This document shows positions 46,421 through 54,409 of a stretch of 64,000 bases of DNA, one piece after another. The DNA lies in assembly GCA_019745775.1 (NCBI GenBank), contig JAIESR010000013.1:1-64000 (forward strand), read 5' to 3'. Within the stretch, counting starts at the first letter, position 1. Every line of letters begins with the position of its first letter. A program made the translations under genes and the position numbers. This DNA is from Xanthobacteraceae bacterium. GTDB lineage: Bacteria; Pseudomonadota; Alphaproteobacteria; Rhizobiales; Xanthobacteraceae. Under the pieces are notes generated by a model. That model worked only from the letters and a program-made list of their open reading frames with translations. It ran no database searches and had not been told where the DNA came from.

Positions 46421-47155
46421 ATGGTGGGAACCGTGAACAAAGCGACTGTGCAGGAGGCGATGCGCGACCTGGTGTTGGCCAACCGCATCATGGCTCGCGA
46501 GGGCGTTATCGATGACTTCGGCCACGTCAGCGTGCGGCATCCCGATGACGCGGGACGGTATTTCCTGTCGCGCTCCCGGTCCCCCTTGATCGTATCGTTC
46601 GACGATATCATGGAGTTCGAACTGGACGGCACGCCGGTCGACCCGCGCGGGCGCGCGATGTATGCCGAGCGTCCGATTCACGGCGCGATCTTCATGGCGC
46701 GTCCCGACGTCAACTGCGTCGCACACCACCACGCCCGCTCGGTCCTGCCTTTCACCATCACCGGCGCGCCCCTCAGGCCGGCCTTCCACATGGCCGCGGT
46801 GATCGGCGCGGAGGTTCCGCTTTGGGACAGTCAGCACGAATTCGGCGACACCAACATGCTCATCGACACCATGCCGATGGGTCATTCGCTTGCGAAGACC
46901 CTCGGCAACAACCGAACGGTGCTGATCCGAGGCCATGGGGCCGTCGTGGTGGGCGAAAACATCCGCAACGTGATCGTTGCATCCGTCTACTTGAAGGAAA
47001 ATGCCGAGCTTGTCCTGGCGTCCCGCGATCTCGGGGAGATCGCCTATCTCACTCCCGGAGAGATCGAGAAAACCGGCGCGCTGCTGCGCACCGAGCTCGC
47101 GACCAACCGGGCGTGGGACTACTACGTGTCGCGGGCCGGATTCCAGGGATTGTAG
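46421..47155 (+). CDS. Class II aldolase/adducin family protein (copy 1)
   Basis: 244-aa zinc-dependent aldolase-fold enzyme, as in fuculose-1-phosphate aldolase. The metal site is formed by VAHHHARSVLPF and IRGHGAVVVGENI; the substrate loop is DDFGHVSVRHPDDAGR. A paralog lies at 49639. It heads an operon-like run with an FAD oxidoreductase (5-bp gap) and an SDR (1 bp). Family members also include decarboxylases and dehydratases, so aldol cleavage should not be assumed. ATG 46421 has a weak SD. Confidence 0.87.
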   Translation: MVGTVNKATVQEAMRDLVLANRIMAREGVIDDFGHVSVRHPDDAGRYFLSRSRSPLIVSFDDIMEFELDGTPVDPRGRAMYAERPIHGAIFMARPDVNCVAHHHARSVLPFTITGAPLRPAFHMAAVIGAEVPLWDSQHEFGDTNMLIDTMPMGHSLAKTLGNNRTVLIRGHGAVVVGENIRNVIVASVYLKENAELVLASRDLGEIAYLTPGEIEKTGALLRTELATNRAWDYYVSRAGFQGL

Positions 47156-47159
47156 GATC

Positions 47160-48785
47160 ATGTCGACGGCACTCGAACGCACCTATGACGGCATCGTGAT
47201 CGGCGCCGGGCATCATGGCCTGATCCTGAGCAGCTACCTCGCCAAAGCGGGCTTGAAGATCCTGCTGGTCGAGCGGCGGTCGGAGTACGGCGGCGGCCTG
47301 AGCACCAGGCAAGTGACCAGGCCGGGGTTCTACCACAACCTCCATTCCATCAATCATTTCCATATCAGCCACGCGCCCTGGTTTGCCGACCTCGGGCTCG
47401 CCGACAAGGTCACCTACATCACGCCGCGATACGAGTTCGGCCAGGCGCACGCGGACGGCACGGCGCTCGTGTTCGGCCGCGATCTCGAGGAAACGGTCGC
47501 GAATATCGCGCGCTTCTCGGCGCGCGATGCCGCCACGTTCCGGGATTGGAACCGGAAAGCCGAAGAGATTACCCGCACCGTCCTGATCCCGGAGCGTTAC
47601 GCAGAACCGCTGCCGAAGACCGAGCGCGAGCGCTTGCTGGCGAAGTCGTCGATCGGACGCGATTTCATCTCGGTGACCCAACGCCAGCCGCTCGACCTCG
47701 TCAACGAGCTGTTCGAGAACGAGCACGTCAAGCTTCTTTTCCTTTTCAAGGTATCGCTGTTCGGCACCTGGCTGACGGACACGATGTCGAAGACGAGCCC
47801 GATGGGGTCGGTCATCCGCGCATTCGACCTCGAGAGTGGATACCAGCTGTGCCAAGGCGGATCGTTCAATCTGGCGCGTGGGCTGATGGAAACGTTCCTT
47901 GCCGCCGGCGGCACGTTCGAGCCGCAGGTGGAGCTCTCGCGGATCGCGATCGAGGGCGGGCGCGCGACCGGCATCGAGATGCGCGACGGTCGGTCGGTGC
48001 GGGCGCGCCAGTTCGTGGCGAGCACGCTCGACGTTCATCAGACCTTCGAGTCGCTGATCGGACGCCAGCAATTGCCGGCCGCATTCTGCGCCAAACTGGA
48101 CGGTTTCCAGTACACCGGCTGGACCTTGTTCGGTCTTCACCTGGCGCTGGAAGAGAGCCCGCGCTTCGCAGCGGAGCGCTTCGATCCGAATATCAACCGC
48201 ACGCTGAAATGGAGCATCGGGGCGGAGACGATGCAGGACCTGACCGCGGCCTTCGCGGACGTCAGCGCCGGCCGGGTGCCGCGCATCGTCCAGTTTGGCT
48301 CGGGGCCGTTGAGCCTGCTCGATCCGACGCAGGCGCCCCCCGGCAAGGCGACGACCTACGCCTGGCACGTGATGCCACTCGAGCCCGATCTCGGCGGCAC
48401 GGACCACGAGACCTTCAAGCAGGAGTTTTCGGAGAAGATTCTCGAGACATGGGCGCGCTATTGCCCGAACATGACGCGCGAGAACGTGATCGGCCAATAC
48501 GTCTACACGGCACAGGAATATACGCGCGAATTCCCGAACATGCGAAACGGCGACATCTTCATGGGCGCGTTCAACGCGGAGCAGGTGATGTACAATCACT
48601 TCGGCTACCGCACGCCCGTGAGCCAGCTCTATCTGGCAGGATCATCCGGGCATCCCGGCGGCGCGATCTCCGGCGGCGCCGGATATATCTGCGCGGGCAT
48701 CATCGCCCGGGATTTGGGGATCGAGCCGTGGTGGCGGCCTTGGGACGCGGCGGATGCCCTGGCGATGCTGGCCGAGGCGGCCTGA
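47160..48785 (+). CDS. Phytoene-desaturase-like FAD/NAD(P) oxidoreductase
   Basis: 541-aa flavoprotein. The N-terminal dinucleotide fold GIVIGAGHHGLILSSYLAKA ends in the ribose-binding Glu (LLVERRSEYGGG). The C-terminal FAD motif is YLAGSSGHPGGAISGGAGY. The overall pattern fits CrtI/amine-oxidase-like desaturases. ATG 47160 lies 5 bp after the aldolase stop. In bacterial catabolic clusters such enzymes desaturate or isomerise ring compounds; the substrate here is unknown. Confidence 0.87.
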   Translation: MSTALERTYDGIVIGAGHHGLILSSYLAKAGLKILLVERRSEYGGGLSTRQVTRPGFYHNLHSINHFHISHAPWFADLGLADKVTYITPRYEFGQAHADGTALVFGRDLEETVANIARFSARDAATFRDWNRKAEEITRTVLIPERYAEPLPKTERERLLAKSSIGRDFISVTQRQPLDLVNELFENEHVKLLFLFKVSLFGTWLTDTMSKTSPMGSVIRAFDLESGYQLCQGGSFNLARGLMETFLAAGGTFEPQVELSRIAIEGGRATGIEMRDGRSVRARQFVASTLDVHQTFESLIGRQQLPAAFCAKLDGFQYTGWTLFGLHLALEESPRFAAERFDPNINRTLKWSIGAETMQDLTAAFADVSAGRVPRIVQFGSGPLSLLDPTQAPPGKATTYAWHVMPLEPDLGGTDHETFKQEFSEKILETWARYCPNMTRENVIGQYVYTAQEYTREFPNMRNGDIFMGAFNAEQVMYNHFGYRTPVSQLYLAGSSGHPGGAISGGAGYICAGIIARDLGIEPWWRPWDAADALAMLAEAA

Positions 48786-48786
48786 C

Positions 48787-49569
48787 ATGGAAGCGTCGCG
48801 CGATCCGACCACTTTCTCGCTCGCCGGCAGGGTCGCCATCGTCACCGGCGCCGGCCAGGGAATCGGCCGCGCCTTTGCACGCGCCTATGCACGCGCCGGC
48901 GCCATACCGGTGATCGCGGAACGCAATCGTTCGGCCGCCGAGTCGGTGGCGCGCGAGATCGGCGACATCGGCCATGACGCCCTCGCGGTCGAAACGGACG
49001 TCGCCGATCCGCACTCGGTCGGCCGGATGGCGGAGACCGTGCTGGCCCGGTTCGGCCGCATCGACATCCTGGTCAACAATGCCGCGGTGTTCTCGACGCT
49101 CGAGATGCGCCCGTTCGAGGAGATTCCCTTGGCGGAGTGGGACACGGTGTTGCGCGTCAATGTCACGGGACCGTTCCTGTGCGCACGCGCGGTGCTGCCC
49201 GCCATGCGCGCCGCCGCCCGCGGCCGCATCATCAACATGGCGTCCGGCGCCGTGACGCTCGGCCGGCCGAATTATCTGCACTACATCGCCTCGAAAGGCG
49301 CCCTGGTCGGGATGACCCGTTCGATGGCGCGCGAGCTCGGCCCCTCGGGTATCACCGTCAACGCGATCCTGCCGGGAGCGACCTTCACCGAGATCGAACG
49401 AAAGACCGTCACGCCCGTCCAGAAGGAGCGGATCGTCGCGATGCAGTGCATCCCGCGGCCGCAGATCCCCGACGATCTCATCGGTGCGCTGCTGTTCTTG
49501 TCGTCCGACGCGTCCGCGTTCATGACCGGACAGTCGCTGACGGTCGACGGTGGCGCGACGCACGGCTGA
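48787..49569 (+). CDS. Short-chain dehydrogenase/reductase
   Basis: 260-aa SDR. Cofactor motif TGAGQGIGRAFARA, NNAAV structural motif, catalytic Ser in NMASGAVTLG and Tyr-x3-Lys in YLHYIASKGAL, then TVNAILPGATFTE. ATG 48787 is 1 bp after the oxidoreductase stop, so it is cotranscribed. Acidic/polar residues after strand 2 (VIAERNRS) leave NAD versus NADP open. It probably oxidises or reduces a ring alcohol or ketone in the pathway. Confidence 0.9.
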   Translation: MEASRDPTTFSLAGRVAIVTGAGQGIGRAFARAYARAGAIPVIAERNRSAAESVAREIGDIGHDALAVETDVADPHSVGRMAETVLARFGRIDILVNNAAVFSTLEMRPFEEIPLAEWDTVLRVNVTGPFLCARAVLPAMRAAARGRIINMASGAVTLGRPNYLHYIASKGALVGMTRSMARELGPSGITVNAILPGATFTEIERKTVTPVQKERIVAMQCIPRPQIPDDLIGALLFLSSDASAFMTGQSLTVDGGATHG

Positions 49570-49638
49570 GTCGGCATCCGCCGCTGCCGGACTGAGCCCG
49601 CAAGGCCGGCCGATTGCCGAGCTCCGTGGTCTGACGCC

Positions 49639-50364
49639 CTATGCCGGCTGCGGCGTCACCGGCCGGTTGGCGCGGCGGCACCAGTTCTCCCAGGCGCGGT
49701 TGAGCGTATAGGGCCCGGTGCGCTCGATGATCTTGTCGACCTCGCCGGCGGTCAGGAACGTGATGTCGCCCATCGCCATCGCCTGCATCTGCAGCTTGGC
49801 GTTGACCTCGAGATAGACCGAAATGAACACGCAGTGGCGGATGTTCGGCGCCACCACCGTCGCGCCATGGCCGCGCATGAGGATGGTGCGGCCCGCGCCC
49901 ATCGCCTTGGCGAGATCGCGGCCCATGGCGACGTCCTCGACCAGCAACGCGGTGTCGCCGAACTTGTTGTGCGAATCCCAGGTCGGAACGTTGTGGCCGA
50001 TATTGGCGCACATATGCAGCAGCGGCTGGAGCTTCTTGCCGGTCACGCCGAACGGGATCACGCTCGGCGAGTGGTTGTGCACCACCGAGTGCACGTCCGG
50101 CCGCGCCTCGTAGAGCCCGCCGTGGATGAAGCGCTCGAGATACGGCGCCTTGCCGCCCGGGTTGATCGGCTCACCCTCCAAGGTGAACTCCATGATGTCG
50201 TCCTTCTCGATGCAATCGGGCGCGCGGGCGCGCGACAGAAAAAAGCGCTGCGGATTTTCCGGGTTGCGCGCGCTGATATGGCCGAACGAGTCGACCACGC
50301 CTTCGGTCGCCAGGATGCGGTTGGCGGTGACAAGTTCTTCGAACAAGGCATCGAGCTTGGACAT
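49639..50364 (-). CDS. Class II aldolase/adducin family protein (copy 2)
   Basis: 241-aa paralog of the gene at 46421: VVDSFGHISARNPENPQRF, VVHNHSPSVIPFGVTG, LMRGHGATVVAPNI. At the position of copy 1's HHHARS it reads HNHSPS, keeping two His. ATG 50364 has AAGGA upstream. It is oriented against copy 1 and converges on the SDR gene (69 bp between stops), so it belongs to a separate transcript. Substrate unknown; a decarboxylase role is possible. Confidence 0.87.
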   Translation of the reverse strand: MSKLDALFEELVTANRILATEGVVDSFGHISARNPENPQRFFLSRARAPDCIEKDDIMEFTLEGEPINPGGKAPYLERFIHGGLYEARPDVHSVVHNHSPSVIPFGVTGKKLQPLLHMCANIGHNVPTWDSHNKFGDTALLVEDVAMGRDLAKAMGAGRTILMRGHGATVVAPNIRHCVFISVYLEVNAKLQMQAMAMGDITFLTAGEVDKIIERTGPYTLNRAWENWCRRANRPVTPQPA

Positions 50365-50401
50365 TCTTAGTTCCTTTTACATCGCTCTTTCAGTCGGCGT
50401 C

Positions 50402-50424
50402 ATGCCCGCGCTCGTCGCGGGCAT
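50402..50424. repeat. Intergenic palindromic repeat (REP-like), copy 3
   Basis: ATGCCCGCG (50402-50410) and CGCGGGCAT (50416-50424) with a CTCGT loop, in the 78-base gap between aldolase copy 2 and the dioxygenase beta-subunit gene. Similar arms occur at 32032 and 38211. Confidence 0.55.
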
Positions 50425-50442
50425 CCCGGCCATGACCGTGGA

Positions 50443-50943
50443 CTACAAAATAAAACTCACCGATCCCAGCGACCCCAGCTCGTGTGCGTCGATGAACACG
50501 CGCCGCTCCTGGATGCGGAAGCTATCGCCGGCGATCTTGAGGATATGGCGGTAGCCGCCGACATATTCGCGGATGCGCTCGTTCCTCCGGAAGCGGTAGC
50601 AGACGAAGTTTGCCGTGACGGTGACGAGATCGCCCTCGATGCTCACGATCCGCACGTTCGAGATCATCCGCCGCGTGCGCGACTTCGGATACTCGGCATG
50701 GCAGTTCGGATCGTTGATGCGGATGATGCGCTGGCGGATGCGCTCGCGGTCGTCGGCGATGATGAACAGCGTCGAGCGGTGGTCGCCGTCGAGCTTGTCA
50801 TTGGGCGGGACGTAATAGGTGGCGTCGTCGGTGAGCAGCGTCTCCCACGCGTCGAGCTTCCATTCGTCGAGCAGCGCGGCCTCGTGGTAGAGGAAGTCCT
50901 CGACCTGCGCGCGGGTGACGACCTTGTGTGCCGCGACCGTCAC
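50443..50943 (-). CDS. Aromatic-ring-hydroxylating dioxygenase beta subunit
   Basis: 166-aa small subunit of a Rieske oxygenase, with a cystatin/NTF2-like fold: VEDFLYHEAALLDEWKLDAW, YYVPPNDK, RMISNVRIVSIEGD, YVGGYRHILK. It has a structural role in the alpha3-beta3 hexamer. GTG 50943 overlaps the alpha-subunit stop by 4 bp (GTGA) and has GGGAG 8 nt upstream. Translational coupling fits stoichiometric subunits. Confidence 0.9.
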   Translation of the reverse strand: MTVAAHKVVTRAQVEDFLYHEAALLDEWKLDAWETLLTDDATYYVPPNDKLDGDHRSTLFIIADDRERIRQRIIRINDPNCHAEYPKSRTRRMISNVRIVSIEGDLVTVTANFVCYRFRRNERIREYVGGYRHILKIAGDSFRIQERRVFIDAHELGSLGSVSFIL

Positions 50944-52220
50944 GCCCGTGCTCCCATCAGCTCGTTCCAGCGCCGCCAGAATATGCGCAGGTGATGCTCG
51001 TCGCTGTTGAGCTGCTCGCCCTCCTTGCCCATGCCGCGCGACATTTCCGACCAGCGGTCGTCCTGCCAGTTGGCGAGGCCCTGCTGCACCAGCTCGAGCG
51101 CCTCGACGTCGTCAGGCGTCGCGAAGCCGCCGGGGCCGTAGAAGGTGAGGAACGCGTCGAGCCGCCGCGCGCGGGCGCTCTCGCTCTCCTCGACCGGGCC
51201 GAGCGCCCAGGCGGTGACGTGCATCTTGTTGGCACCCTCCGGATAGAAGGTGCGCACCGTCACCGACGAGCCGTCGTTGATCACGAGATTCGGGAAGATC
51301 ACGAGGTTGCGGTTGGTGTCGGCAACGCGGGCGGCACGCTCAGGCCCGAGCCGCTGCACCAGCTCGGCGCGGATCGCGTCCATCTCCGGCTTCGCCGCCT
51401 CGCCATAGAGCGGGATCCATTTGCAGACCGGGCGGCCGCGGAAATTGATGTTGTCGGTGGTGAAGTGCCCGTTGCCGAGCTCGACCGCGAGCCCTTTCGT
51501 GGGCAGCACCTGGCCGGAGTCCTTCGGCGGCGGCTCGAGCTTCACGCCGGAATTGGCCATGAAGTTGAGCCACGTCGAGTGCGTCGACGGCAGGTGATAG
51601 TCGTCGACCGAGTTCTCGACCATCAGCTTCCAGTTGGCGGCGACGTCGTATTCCTGCACGCCGGCGATGATCTCCATCCGCCCGGACGGCGACTGGTCGA
51701 TCACGAGGTCGATGTAGTCCTTGGCGCCGGCGAGATAGTCGCTGAGCGCGGGCGCGTCCTTGTCGAGGTTCATGAACCAGAAGCCGCGATATTCCTCGAA
51801 CCGCGCCGGGCGCCTGAGCCCGAATTCCTTCGGATCGAACTTCTCGGCATAGGCGTCGTCGCCGGGCACGCGCGCGAGCGAGCCGTCATTGGCGTAGGTC
51901 CAGCCGTGATAGATGCACATGAAGCGCCGCGCGTTGCCCTCGCGCTGGGTGCAGACGATGGCGCCGCGGTGCCGGCAGGTGTTGAACAGGCAGTGATAGA
52001 CGTCTTTGGCGTCTCGCACGAAGATCACCGGCCGGCCGGCGACCTTGCGCGACACGAAATCGCCCGACTTCTTCAACTCGGAGGCGTGGCCGACATAGAT
52101 CCAGCAGCGGCTGAAGATGTTCGACATCTCCTTGCGAAGGATCTCCTCCGAGACCAGCACCTCGCGGTCGAGCAGGAAGGTTTTCTTGTCGCGGTCGTCG
52201 ATGATGTAGGAAGCGGACAT
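50940..52220 (-). CDS. Rieske aromatic-ring-hydroxylating dioxygenase alpha subunit
   Basis: 426-aa oxygenase large subunit. Rieske [2Fe-2S] ligands are NTCRHRGAIVC and FMCIYHGW (CxH-x17-CxxH, about residues 82-106). The mononuclear iron site is VENSVDDYHLPSTHSTW (Asp bridging, two His) with a C-terminal Asp ligand. It inserts O2 into an aromatic ring. A beta subunit follows and a Rieske ferredoxin is divergent at 52419; no reductase is in the window. It resembles benzoate/salicylate/anthranilate-type enzymes, but the substrate is not readable. Confidence 0.94.
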   Translation of the reverse strand: MSASYIIDDRDKKTFLLDREVLVSEEILRKEMSNIFSRCWIYVGHASELKKSGDFVSRKVAGRPVIFVRDAKDVYHCLFNTCRHRGAIVCTQREGNARRFMCIYHGWTYANDGSLARVPGDDAYAEKFDPKEFGLRRPARFEEYRGFWFMNLDKDAPALSDYLAGAKDYIDLVIDQSPSGRMEIIAGVQEYDVAANWKLMVENSVDDYHLPSTHSTWLNFMANSGVKLEPPPKDSGQVLPTKGLAVELGNGHFTTDNINFRGRPVCKWIPLYGEAAKPEMDAIRAELVQRLGPERAARVADTNRNLVIFPNLVINDGSSVTVRTFYPEGANKMHVTAWALGPVEESESARARRLDAFLTFYGPGGFATPDDVEALELVQQGLANWQDDRWSEMSRGMGKEGEQLNSDEHHLRIFWRRWNELMGARA

Positions 52221-52418
52221 GGCTTTCGGACCTTGGCCTCGCGTTCGCTGGATCGTCCCGTGGCTGGGGCTTAGGTTATAAGGCCGCCGGAAAGGCGGTC
52301 AAACCCGCTCGTGACGTGCAACGGCCGTGCGGCCGCATGCCCCTCTTGCGCTTTTTGACGGTGCCGCTAAGCAACGAGCGTCATTTCAGCGCGCGAGTCC
52401 AAAGAGCCCCCCACGATC

Positions 52419-52751
52419 ATGGCCGAAACCCAAGTCTGTGCCGCCTCGGATGTGCCGGAAAACGGCGTGATCAGCCGGGAGGTCGGCGACGAGCTGGTCG
52501 CCATCTACAACATCAACGGCACCTACTACGCCACCGAGGCGCGCTGCACCCACGGCATGGCCGATCTCGCCGACGGCACGCTCGAGGACGACGTGATCGA
52601 GTGCAATTTCCACTTCGGCGCGTTCCACGTGCCAAGCGGCAAGGCGGTGCAGCCGCCCTGCTTCATCGCGCTCAAGACCTTCAAGACCGAGGTGCGCGAC
52701 GGCCAGGTTTTTGTGGACCTCGACACGCCCGCGCCGACGGCGGACGCGTAG
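52419..52751 (+). CDS. Rieske [2Fe-2S] ferredoxin
   Basis: 110-aa Rieske ferredoxin: cluster ligands RCTHGMADLADG and CNFHFGAFH (CxH...CxxH). It shuttles electrons to the oxygenase alpha subunit. It is divergent from the alpha-beta genes (198 bp between starts), a plausible shared control region. The electron-donating reductase must be encoded elsewhere. Confidence 0.92.
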   Translation: MAETQVCAASDVPENGVISREVGDELVAIYNINGTYYATEARCTHGMADLADGTLEDDVIECNFHFGAFHVPSGKAVQPPCFIALKTFKTEVRDGQVFVDLDTPAPTADA

Positions 52752-52788
52752 TTTTCTGCCGCGAGGACCATGCGCATAAAATGTGCCC

Positions 52789-52930
52789 TCTCCCCTTGAG
52801 GGAGACGGCTACTCGGCCTTCCAGCGCAAAGAATGGGCGAGGAGTCGCTGGCAGGACTCTTTCGACGCACAGGCCCCCACACCCGTTCGAGTCCTCAGCA
52901 GGTTCAGAGCTGCCCTCTCCCGCAAGGGGG
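52789..52930. repeat. Pair of CCCTCTCCC-type hairpin repeats
   Basis: The 205-base gap 52752-52956 holds no gene. TCTCCC-CTTGA-GGGAGA (52789-52805) and a second TGCCCTCTCCCGCAAGGGGG module (near 52911-52930) bracket about 110 bases. A related hairpin lies at 57078-57100. These look like common intergenic repeats of this group of bacteria. Confidence 0.4.
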
Positions 52931-52956
52931 CGCAACGATTGCCATCGCTGAACGAT

Positions 52957-53220
52957 TTAGCTGCTCTTGGGCGGCGGCGCCTTGGCGGCGGGGGCCTTCT
53001 TCGCCGGCGCCTTCGAGCGCGATGGACGCTTGCAGCCGTCGCGCCGGTAATTCCAGGTCGGCAAGTGATGGTTCTTGCCGGGCGTGCAGTGAACCGCTTC
53101 GATGCCGCCGAGTTCACCAACCGCCGACGTCATCGCTCCCGGCGTGACGGGCGATGCTTGTGCAGATGCGAGAACCAGTGACCCGACGCCTAACGTCAAC
53201 ACCACTGCGAGTTTGCGCAT
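52957..53220 (-). CDS. Small secreted basic protein
   Basis: 87-aa protein. Signal peptide LAVVLTLGVGSLVLASAQA, then a short mature part with two Cys (EAVHCTPGKNHHLPTWNYRR, DGCKRP) and a Lys/Ala/Pro tail (SKAPAKKAPAAKAPPPKSS). ATG 53220 has AGGAAA upstream. Short, Cys-bearing, basic exported proteins of this type recur in Bradyrhizobiaceae; no function is recognised. Confidence 0.6.
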   Translation of the reverse strand: MRKLAVVLTLGVGSLVLASAQASPVTPGAMTSAVGELGGIEAVHCTPGKNHHLPTWNYRRDGCKRPSRSKAPAKKAPAAKAPPPKSS

Positions 53221-53387
53221 GGACGTTTCCTCTCTGGACTTTGTTGCGTTCGCTTCCGCCAGCATGACTCGCGACCCCGGAATTTTGTTCCGAGGCCGGC
53301 GCGCAATTCCGTTGATGGCCAACGTTCGCTTGACAACTGTATACCGGGATGAACGTCCGTACATACACAGTCGGCACAACAGGCCCG

Positions 53388-54242
53388 CTACTTCGAAAAC
53401 GCGGCGATCTTCTGCGTCTGCTCGCCGAGGCCGGTCATGCCGAGCGTGACCACGTCGCCCGGCTTGAGGAATTTCGGCTCGGGCTTCATGCCGAGCGCCA
53501 CCCCGGGCGGCGTGCCGGTGATGATGATGTCGCCGGGCTCCATGATGAAGAATTGCGAGCAGTACCAGACCAGGTGCTCGACCCCGAAGATCATCGTCTT
53601 GGTGTTGCCGCGCTGACGCCTCTCGCCGTTGACGTCGAGCCACATCTCGAGGTTCTGCGGGTCCTTGATCTCGTCCTTGGTGACGAACCAAGGCCCGATC
53701 GGCCCGAAGGTCTCGCAGCTTTTTCCCTTGTTCCATTGCCCGCCCGAGCGTTCGATCTGGAACGAGCGTTCGGACACGTCGTTCGACAGGAAATAGCCCG
53801 CGACCGCACTCATGGCCTTGTCGCGATCGAGATAGCGGGCACGCTTGCCGATCACGATGCCGAGCTCGACCTCGTAGTCGAGCTTGGTGGATTCTTTCGG
53901 CGTGATCGTGACGTCGTTCGGGCCGCAGATCGAGGTCGGCGCCTTATTGAAGATGATCGGCTCCTTCGGGATCGGCATCCCGGCTTCGGCGGCGTGATCG
54001 GAATAGTTCAACCCGATCGCGATGAAGTTGCGCACGTTGCCGACGCAGGGGCCGAGCCGCGGCCTGCCCGGCACCGGCTTCAGCCGCTTCAGGTTCGCCT
54101 TCTTGATCTTGGCGAGCCCGCCGGATGCGAGCATGGCGCCGTCAATGTCGGACACGACGCGTGAAAGATCGCGGATCTTGCCGTCGGTATCGACGATACC
54201 GGGCTTCTCGCGGCCGGCCGCACCATAACGCACAAGCTTCAT
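53388..54242 (-). CDS. Fumarylacetoacetate hydrolase (FAH) family protein
   Basis: 284-aa FAH-superfamily hydrolase/isomerase. Metal-binding acidic residues are in TKLDYEVELGIVIG, with CVGNVRNFIAIGLNYSDHAAE near the N-terminus and IMEPGDIIITGTPPGVALG near the C-terminus. The family cleaves or isomerises acylpyruvates and 2-oxo-hept-ene-dioates at the end of aromatic ring cleavage pathways, fitting the nearby Rieske oxygenase. No extradiol dioxygenase is in the window. It precedes the small secreted gene on the same strand by 167 bp. Confidence 0.92.
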   Translation of the reverse strand: MKLVRYGAAGREKPGIVDTDGKIRDLSRVVSDIDGAMLASGGLAKIKKANLKRLKPVPGRPRLGPCVGNVRNFIAIGLNYSDHAAEAGMPIPKEPIIFNKAPTSICGPNDVTITPKESTKLDYEVELGIVIGKRARYLDRDKAMSAVAGYFLSNDVSERSFQIERSGGQWNKGKSCETFGPIGPWFVTKDEIKDPQNLEMWLDVNGERRQRGNTKTMIFGVEHLVWYCSQFFIMEPGDIIITGTPPGVALGMKPEPKFLKPGDVVTLGMTGLGEQTQKIAAFSK

Positions 54243-54409
54243 TGTGTGTCTCCAAGGGTCCTGAATGGATAGCTCTTACGTGATTGCGCGCGTCGCCGAA
54301 AGCCCGGCGACGCTTCCCTGATCGCCAGCGCTCGCGTATCGGCCTTTAAGCCCCGGCCATGCCTTGCCCGCATGTCCGATCAGCGACTCGAGCCGCGCCC
54401 GCCAACCGT

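Noticed and set aside
32032-50424. CRISPR array
   Set aside because: The palindromes are single dispersed copies, without regular spacers or cas genes.
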